A DNA stretch of 64,000 bases from Streptomyces hygroscopicus subsp. hygroscopicus. Lineage in GTDB: Bacteria > Actinomycetota > Actinomycetes > Streptomycetales > Streptomycetaceae. Each line of letters opens with the position of its first letter. The stretch's first letter is position 1. A model generated the notes under the pieces. That model was not told the origin of the DNA, did not search any database, and was given only the letters and a program-made list of their open reading frames with translations. The position numbers were made by a program, and so were the translations under genes. Below, piece by piece: positions 59,034-64,000 of the stretch. The DNA is taken from NCBI RefSeq assembly GCF_030269125.1, contig NZ_BSSM01000021.1, positions 1-64,000 of the forward strand, given 5' to 3'.

Positions 59034-60143
59034 GTGACCAGTTCCGCCAGCACGGTCGAGCGGGCCTTTCGGGCCGCGCTCTACGACCACACCGACACGG
59101 GCCTCGACGCGGGCGCCTCCCTGCTCGCGGCCGACCCCGCCGCCGACGCCGAACTCGCCCGGCGCGGCGAGGAGTTCACCGCGGCCGCGTGGCGGCGCGG
59201 CTGGCAGCCCGCCGACGTCGTACGGCTGGTGCGGCGCGAGCTGGAGCAGCCGCACGTACACCTGGCCGCCGCGCTGATCCGGGCGCAGGCCGGCCGGGAC
59301 CGGCCGCGCGGGCGCCGCTGGGCCGCGCAGCTCGACGAACTGCCGGCGGGCCCCGCGCGCGGAGCCGACCGCTTCTCCCATGCCACCGTCGTCCTGGAGC
59401 TGTACCGCCTGCTGCTGCGCCTGCCGAACCTCGAACCCCTGGAGGAGGAGACCCGCCGCGCCCACGACCCCGCCGCCTCCCGGACGCTCGGCCGGATCCG
59501 CGCGCTGCTCGCCAAGGCGGAGGCGACCGGCTACCCGGAGGAGGCCGAGGCGCTGACCGCCAAGGCGCAGGAGCTGATGGCGCGGCACAGCGTCGACGAG
59601 GCGCTGCTCGCCGCGGCGGCGCCCGCGCCGGACACGCCCGGGGCCTGCCGGATGGGTGTCGAGCCGCCGTACGAGCAGGCCAAGGCCGTCCTGCTGGACG
59701 CCGTGGCCACCGCGAACCACTGCAGAGCGGTGTGGAACGAACCGTTCTGCTTCTCCACCGTCGTCGGCTTCGAGGGGGACCTGGAAGCGGTCGAACTGCT
59801 CTACACCTCACTCCTGGTGCAGGCCACGCACGCCATGACCAAGGCCGAGGCGGCCCAGCGGGCCGCCGGGCGCAAGCGCACCAAGACCTTCCGGCAGTCC
59901 TTCCTCGCCGCCTACGCCCACCGGGTCGGCGACCGGCTCGCGGCCGCCGCCGAGAGCCAGGTCACCCGGGATCTGCTGCCGGTGCTGGCCACGCGCGAGA
60001 TGGCGGTCAGCGGCCGCCTGGAGCGGATGTTCCCGCGGACCACCACCACTCGGCTGCGCGGGGTGAGCGACGCGGCGGGCTGGACGGAGGGCGCGGCCGC
60101 CGCGGACCGCGCCCAGGTCAGGGCACGGCCGCGGCTGGAGTGA
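59034..60143 (+). CDS. DUF2786 domain protein
   Basis: The 369-residue protein has a helical N-terminal half and the DUF2786 core RIRALLAKAEATGYPEEAEALTAKAQELMARH near residues 155-190, then RARHSVDE-like sequence and a basic region (GRKRTKTFRQSFLAAYAHRV). The family is common in actinobacteria and phages and of unknown function. GTG 59034 has a CACGAT box 7 bases upstream. Confidence 0.75.
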   Translation: MTSSASTVERAFRAALYDHTDTGLDAGASLLAADPAADAELARRGEEFTAAAWRRGWQPADVVRLVRRELEQPHVHLAAALIRAQAGRDRPRGRRWAAQLDELPAGPARGADRFSHATVVLELYRLLLRLPNLEPLEEETRRAHDPAASRTLGRIRALLAKAEATGYPEEAEALTAKAQELMARHSVDEALLAAAAPAPDTPGACRMGVEPPYEQAKAVLLDAVATANHCRAVWNEPFCFSTVVGFEGDLEAVELLYTSLLVQATHAMTKAEAAQRAAGRKRTKTFRQSFLAAYAHRVGDRLAAAAESQVTRDLLPVLATREMAVSGRLERMFPRTTTTRLRGVSDAAGWTEGAAAADRAQVRARPRLE

Positions 60144-60170
60144 GATCGTCCTCGGGCAGGCCGCGGAGGC

Positions 60171-60701
60171 TCAGTCGCCGGCCTGCTGGAAGGCGCTGAC
60201 GGAGGCGTTCGGCTTGGTCGAGGCGCCCTGGCCGGCGATCGGGCCGTACCGCCAGGGGAAGCTCTGCGCCGTGTCGTCGCCCGGCAGGGTGATCTTCAGC
60301 TCGGTGGCCGCGAGGCTGCCGGCGTCGCCGTCCTTGCCGCGGACGTAGGTGATGGTGAAGGCCGCGGCGTCGCCCTTGGCGAGCTTCAGCGTCTGCGCCT
60401 TGGCGCCCTTCTGGGCGGCCAGCTTCGCGCTCGTGCCGTCCTTGCGCAGGACGACGCCGGGGAAGTTCTCCAGCGTGCAGGTCTTGCTGTGGTTGGTGAT
60501 GCTGACCGGCACCTCGCCGGTGTCACCCGCCGCGGGCGCCACGCTCGCCGCCCCGACTTCCAGGGACACCCCGCCGATCCGGCAGGCGGAACCGTTCTTG
60601 CCGCCGCTGCCGCTGCCCCCGCCGCCGTTGCAGGCGGTCAGCAGCAGGGCGGCGGCAACGGCGGTGACGGTGAGCGGAATGGCGCGCATGAGCAGTCCCA
60701 T
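60171..60701 (-). CDS. DUF4232-type lipoprotein
   Basis: The 176-residue protein has a signal peptide with lipobox LLTAC near residue 24, a Gly/Ser-rich linker, and a DUF4232 beta-sandwich (CRIGGVSLEVGAASVAP ... VPVSITNHSKTCTLENFPGVVL) with two conserved cysteines. An internal ATG at 60,689 is an alternative start. Secreted, function unknown. It lies next to a second lipoprotein on the same strand. Confidence 0.8.
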   Translation of the reverse strand: MGLLMRAIPLTVTAVAAALLLTACNGGGGSGSGGKNGSACRIGGVSLEVGAASVAPAAGDTGEVPVSITNHSKTCTLENFPGVVLRKDGTSAKLAAQKGAKAQTLKLAKGDAAAFTITYVRGKDGDAGSLAATELKITLPGDDTAQSFPWRYGPIAGQGASTKPNASVSAFQQAGD

Positions 60702-60820
60702 CGAGGTCGTGACGGTGCTCCAGCATCATCGCGCCTGGAGCGCGGCCCCGTTCGCGCACCCCTCGCATATCACCGCTTCAGGTGTTTCCCGGCGGGAGCC
60801 GCACCCTGGCGGAGGGAGCG

Positions 60821-61330
60821 TCACCGCGCCGCCGCGGTCGGCAGTCCGGAGGGCAGCTTGCCGCCCTCCGCCTTGGTGTACGTCTCCTGGCCGACCTTGC
60901 CCGACCAGGTCACCTTCATGGTCGTGCCGTCGACCGAGTCGACCATTCCGGTGGTGCGGTCCTTGTCGCCCTTGGCGCAGGTCAGGTGGATCATCTGCAT
61001 TCCGGACTCGGTGCCCGCGGTGCCGCTGCACACCGTCCCGCCGGTCGCGAAGACGCCGGCCTGCTTGCCGTTGATCACCAGGGCCACGATGGTGCCGCCG
61101 TTGGTGGCCAGCCAGCTTCCCTGGAGCTTGCCGGAGGCGCCGCCCGCGCCGGAGCCGCCCGCGCTGGAGGACGGCGCGGGATCGGCGCTCGCCGTGTTCG
61201 ACGGGGTCGTGGAGCGGTGGTCGCCGCCGCCGCCGCCACCGCACGCCGTCAGCGCCAGTGCGCCCACCAGCCCCGCGGCCAGGGCCGCGATCCGCACCCG
61301 TGTACTGGTCGAAGCAGTCGCCGAAGTCAC
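60821..61330 (-). CDS. Small secreted lipoprotein
   Basis: The GTG at 61330 (GGGAG six bases upstream) gives 169 residues with a signal peptide, lipobox ALTAC, a Ser/Thr/Ala linker and a C-terminal small beta domain (GSWLATNGGTIVALVINGKQAGVF). The product is lipid-anchored; no known function. Possibly a duplicated relative of the neighbouring lipoprotein gene in style, not in sequence. Confidence 0.7.
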   Translation of the reverse strand: MTSATASTSTRVRIAALAAGLVGALALTACGGGGGGDHRSTTPSNTASADPAPSSSAGGSGAGGASGKLQGSWLATNGGTIVALVINGKQAGVFATGGTVCSGTAGTESGMQMIHLTCAKGDKDRTTGMVDSVDGTTMKVTWSGKVGQETYTKAEGGKLPSGLPTAAAR

Positions 61331-61782
61331 GTCAGGCTCCCAAGCTGTAGCGTCCGCCGCCCTCGGCCGGACGGCCCGCAGCAAGCTATCAGCAGTCACT
61401 GCCGGGAAGTCCGTACACCGGGACTTCCGCCCGACGCTCGCCGGGGAGGAACAGGAAGGGCTTCGCAAGCGTCTCTTACCTGTGCACGACAAATTCGACC
61501 CGGTGGTCCGGCGCGGCCGACGGGCGTGGAAGATCATGGGCGGAGGATGGTGGGGGCATGTACTGCCCACTCCGGGGCAGACGCTGGAACAGCTTCGGTG
61601 AAACGGCGGCATAGGGCCGCACATCGTCAGGTAAAGCGCGCGTCAAGGCTGTAACCGAGAGAACACCCCTCGTGCACGTGCATCTGCTCGTGCAGATGCA
61701 CGTGACGTGGGGGTTATGATCCAGGTCAGTTGACCACCGCATCTATGGCCTCACCAGCCAGTGCACCACCGGGGAGCGACCT
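61331..61782. other. Divergent intergenic region with an operator-like hairpin
   Basis: No gene is seen in these 452 bases. The prominent structure is the palindrome at 61675-61704. A TATGAT -10 box lies at 61715-61720 in front of the DUF397 gene, with the corresponding -35 region inside the palindrome. Confidence 0.55.
61672..61704. promoter_or_regulatory. Palindromic operator candidate upstream of the DUF397 gene
   Basis: A 13-bp inverted repeat (CACGTGCATCTGC and complement, loop TCGT). The 16-mer GTGCACGTGCATCTGC at 61672-61687 is found in inverse orientation at 63299-63314, in the promoter region of the ATP-binding and XRE genes. Probably the binding site of the XRE regulator. Confidence 0.6.
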
Positions 61783-62052
61783 GTGGACCGCGACGTTGAC
61801 GGCGTGTTCGGGGGGTACGACGTGTACAACGGCATGGCTGCCACGCAGCTGGACGGAGTGGCCTGGCAGAAGAGCAGGCACAGCAACTCGCAGGGGTCGT
61901 GCGTGGAGTTCGCGCGGTTGCCGGGCGGTGAGGTGGCCGTCCGCAACTCACGCTTCCCGGACGGTCCTGCGCTGGTCTACACGCGGGCCGAGATAGAAGC
62001 GATGCTGTTGGGGGTCAAGGACGGGGAGTTCGACCACCTGATCTCCGCCTGA
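61783..62052 (+). CDS. DUF397 domain protein
   Basis: An 89-residue protein with the DUF397 pattern: WQKSRHSNSQGSCVEFARLPGGEVAVRNSRFPDGPALVYTRAEIEAML. DUF397 proteins pair with XRE-DUF5753 regulators (WhiJ-type) in Streptomyces development. GTG 61783 has GGGGAG upstream. The partner XRE gene lies 1.5 kb downstream. Confidence 0.85.
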   Translation: MDRDVDGVFGGYDVYNGMAATQLDGVAWQKSRHSNSQGSCVEFARLPGGEVAVRNSRFPDGPALVYTRAEIEAMLLGVKDGEFDHLISA

Positions 62053-62715
62053 GGCGGCTGCGGGCGTTGTCTCCAGGGGCTTCTCCCGCGCGCCGGACCG
62101 CCCGCCGGCCCACGGGGCCCGGCCCGCGACCTTGACCGCCGCCCCGCCTGGCCGATCGGCACGCCGTCCGCAGAGGGCTTCGCTCCGGCCTCGCGTCCGC
62201 CCCGAGCCGGGGGCTGTCCGGCAGGCCGGCTCGCCGGCGGGTGTCTGCCGGTCCGTCCTCCGCCTCCGGCCCCACAGCGGATCGAGACGGGTGGCAGGAA
62301 GAGGGAGACCGCAGGACGCCCTGCCCTGCCCGGTCGGTGTCGGCCCGAGCGGGGCGCCCGCACTGCCCTCCGCCCCGGCTCCGCGGGCGATCGAGGCGGG
62401 CGGGGTGGGAGGTGGTCGGGGCCCGGAGCGGCCGCGTCATGCGCCGGGTGCAGGCCCGCTGTCCGGTGCGGGCGGTCTGTCGGCGGGTGACGTCCGAAGC
62501 GCCCGTCCCCGGCCTCGTGCCCCACCGGGTCCGGTGGGTGGGCGGGAGAGGCGGTCGTGGGCGGGGGCGGCCCGTGCGCCGAGCCCGGCTCGTGGTGCGG
62601 TGCGGGCGGTCCCTTGATGGACCTTCCCAGGCGCCTCTTCCCCCCGGGTCGTGCACCGACCGGAACGGGATGGGCGGGCCGGAGACCAGGGAGCGGTCAC
62701 GACGCGCGTAGAGGC
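62053..62715. other. Long intergenic region without a supported gene
   Basis: These 663 bases are very G+C-rich with open frames on several strands but no start, ribosome-binding site or domain I trust. No tandem repeat or strong palindrome was noticed except the coding-end sequence at 62,727-62,740. Confidence 0.4.
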
Positions 62716-63213
62716 TCAGGCCGACCGTTCCACGTGGAACATCGCCCAGACGACCTTCCCCTCCAGGGGCCCCGCCAGCGGATGCCAGCCCCAGCTGTCC
62801 GCGAAGGAGTCGACCAGGAAGAGCCCCCGGCCCGACTCGGCCGAGAAGTCGTCGGAGTCCCCCGGTACCGGAGTCTCGTGGCTCGGGTCGCGTACCGCGC
62901 AGACCAGTCGCTCGGCCCACCGCATCAAATGCAGTCGCACCGAGGCGGTGTACTCGTCCGGACACCCGTACTCACTCGGCAGCGCGTGCCGCAACGCGTT
63001 GGTGACCAGTTCGGAGACGACCAGGCAGACATCGTCGAAGTGCTCCGCCGCGCCCCACTCTTCGAGGGTGTCCCGGGTGAACCGCCGTGCCTCGCGCACC
63101 GCTTCGTACCGCGCCGGCAGCGCGCAGGACGCGGCGCTGGACACGGCCGCGGGGTCCAGCGGCGGAAGGCCCTGCCGTAACGGCTTGAGCATGGTCGATC
63201 CATTCGTCCCCAT
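62716..63213 (-). CDS. GHKL ATP-binding anti-sigma-type protein
   Basis: The 165-residue protein has VCLVVSELVTNALRHALPSE (N-box), DSDDFSAESGRGLFLVDSFAD (glycine box) and a terminal VVWAMFHVE strand. ATG 63213 follows GGGAG. It diverges from the XRE-DUF5753 gene over a 307-bp region that contains the shared operator-like motif. Together with the DUF397 gene this makes the typical Streptomyces triad. Confidence 0.82.
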   Translation of the reverse strand: MGTNGSTMLKPLRQGLPPLDPAAVSSAASCALPARYEAVREARRFTRDTLEEWGAAEHFDDVCLVVSELVTNALRHALPSEYGCPDEYTASVRLHLMRWAERLVCAVRDPSHETPVPGDSDDFSAESGRGLFLVDSFADSWGWHPLAGPLEGKVVWAMFHVERSA

Positions 63214-63520
63214 GCGAGGCACTCCCGGGAATTCGCGGTCGTTGCGATGCAGCGGTGGCGCGGCACCATGGTTTCGGATGGGAAGAGCAGATGCAAGGGC
63301 AGATGCACGTGCACGCGACCGAAATGGACAGTCCCGTACCGCTTCTTGGCCATTTTTTCTGCCATCTTTGTGGCGACCTCCGCCAGTGGTCCCTACCTTC
63401 GCCCCTCCTGCCCGCCATGAACGGTCCCGTTCTTTCCGTTTCCGTAACCGTACGAGTACTGCGCGGAGCGTTTTAGTGGCAGACTTCGGGCCCTGAAGAC
63501 GGTTGGGGAGGCTGGCGAAC
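63214..63520. other. Divergent promoter region of the ATP-binding and XRE genes
   Basis: No gene is seen in these 307 bases. GCAGATGCA at 63287-63295 and GCAGATGCACGTGCAC at 63299-63314 form a direct repeat (12-bp spacing). An AT-rich patch (about 63,340-63,480, including TTTTTTCTG and GTTTTAG) fits promoters for both directions. Confidence 0.55.
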
Positions 63521-64000
63521 GTGAGCGCGGGAGAGCCCGGATCGGTGGTGCGGCGGATGCTGCTCGGCTCGCAACTCAGGCGGCTGCGTGAAGCACGGGG
63601 GATCACGCGCGAGGCGGCGGGGTATTCCATCCGGGCGTCCGAGTCGAAGATCAGCCGGATGGAGCTGGGCCGGGTGAGCTTCAAGACGAGGGACGTCGAG
63701 GACCTGCTGACGCTGTACGGCATCACGGATGAGGCGGAGCGTCAGTCGCTGCTGTCCCTGGCCCGCGAGGCCAACGTGGCGGGCTGGTGGCACAGCTACA
63801 GCGACGTCCTGCCCAACTGGTTCCCCACCTACGTGGGCCTGGAGGGTGCCGCCACCCTGATCCGCGCCTACGAGGTGCAGTTCGTGCACGGCCTGCTCCA
63901 GACCGAGGAGTACGCCCGCGCGGTCGTCCGGCGCGGCATGAAGGGCGCGAGCGCGGACGACGTGGAGCGCCGGGTCGCGCTGCGCCTGGAGCGCCAGAAG
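63521..64000 (+). CDS. XRE-family DUF5753 regulator (partial)
   Basis: At least 160 residues, cut by the right edge. The HTH lies at residues 15-60 (GSQLRRLREARGITREAAGYSIRASESKISRMELGR). DUF5753 starts with AGWWHSYSDVLPNWFPTYVGLEGAATLIRAYE. These are WhiJ-like developmental regulators. GTG 63521 has GGGGAG ten bases upstream. Confidence 0.88.
   Translation, partial: MSAGEPGSVVRRMLLGSQLRRLREARGITREAAGYSIRASESKISRMELGRVSFKTRDVEDLLTLYGITDEAERQSLLSLAREANVAGWWHSYSDVLPNWFPTYVGLEGAATLIRAYEVQFVHGLLQTEEYARAVVRRGMKGASADDVERRVALRLERQK

Noticed and set aside
62053..62715. Possible small genes in the gap after the DUF397 gene
   Set aside because: Several frames are open on both strands, none with a convincing start, ribosome-binding site or recognisable domain.
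62727..62740. parS-like palindrome GTTCCACGTGGAAC
   Set aside because: It differs from the Streptomyces parS GTTTCACGTGAAAC at two positions and encodes the conserved Phe-His-Val-Glu-Arg end of the ATP-binding protein, so coding constraint explains it.

Overview
The window is a high-G+C actinobacterial chromosome, almost certainly Streptomyces. Codon third positions are strongly G/C-biased, GTG and TTG starts are frequent, two genes carry the rare TTA codon, and bldG, an AfsR-like regulator and DUF397/DUF5753/ATP-binding regulator triads are present. From memory, the gene order from acs to the tripeptidyl aminopeptidase (1-30.6 kb) matches the S. coelicolor neighbourhood around bldG and topA (about SCO3540-SCO3563).

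Core left arm. Positions 1-5.1 kb hold the start of acs, a secreted deacetylase-like lipoprotein, a CooC/MinD-like ATPase, a Fic-like protein and a HAD phosphatase. 5.6-11.4 kb is a Tad/Flp pilus-like operon (CpaE/Ssd-like ATPase, TadA, TadB, TadC, small Flp-like pilin, TadE, TadG-like). 11.3-15 kb holds an MrfA-like helicase divergent from bldG and its partner anti-sigma factor gene. 15.3-30.6 kb holds a K+-independent H+-pyrophosphatase, a lipoprotein, a methyltransferase, topA with a Lys/Ala tail, an MFS-thymidylate kinase fusion, holB and a secreted aminopeptidase.

Integrated element. A tRNA-Thr(CGT) gene at 30,682-30,755 is the target of a 19.8-kb element bounded by exact 43-bp direct repeats (30,714-30,756 and 50,513-50,555). 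Its backbone is a tyrosine integrase (frameshifted), XRE regulator, excisionase-like protein, DUF3631 ATPase, a candidate oriT/origin region, DUF2637 membrane protein, MobC and a relaxase (frameshifted at a canonical slippery heptamer). No TraB/FtsK translocase is visible, so it looks mobilizable rather than self-conjugative. It carries two cargo modules. The first (38.9-45.3 kb) is a RiPP-like cluster: radical SAM/SPASM enzyme, 54-residue peptide ending in a Cys-Ser-Cys segment, Zn-ribbon protein, anti-sigma-type ATPase, resolvase-like protein, GNAT, and a divergent XRE-TPR regulator with YdcF and WbqC family genes. The second (45.7-50.3 kb) is a tightly overlapping HerA-NurA-D12 adenine methyltransferase operon of visibly lower G+C, which looks like an uncharacterised restriction-type defence system.

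Core right arm. After the element come a transposase remnant, a GT2 glycosyltransferase, an AfsR/SARP-NB-ARC-TPR regulator, a family A DNA polymerase, a Clp-N/HTH protein with two palindromic operators, a DUF2786 protein, two lipoproteins, and a DUF397 / ATP-binding / XRE-DUF5753 set sharing a 16-bp promoter motif.

Reading was by eye only. No homology searches, folding programs or base-composition calculations were run.
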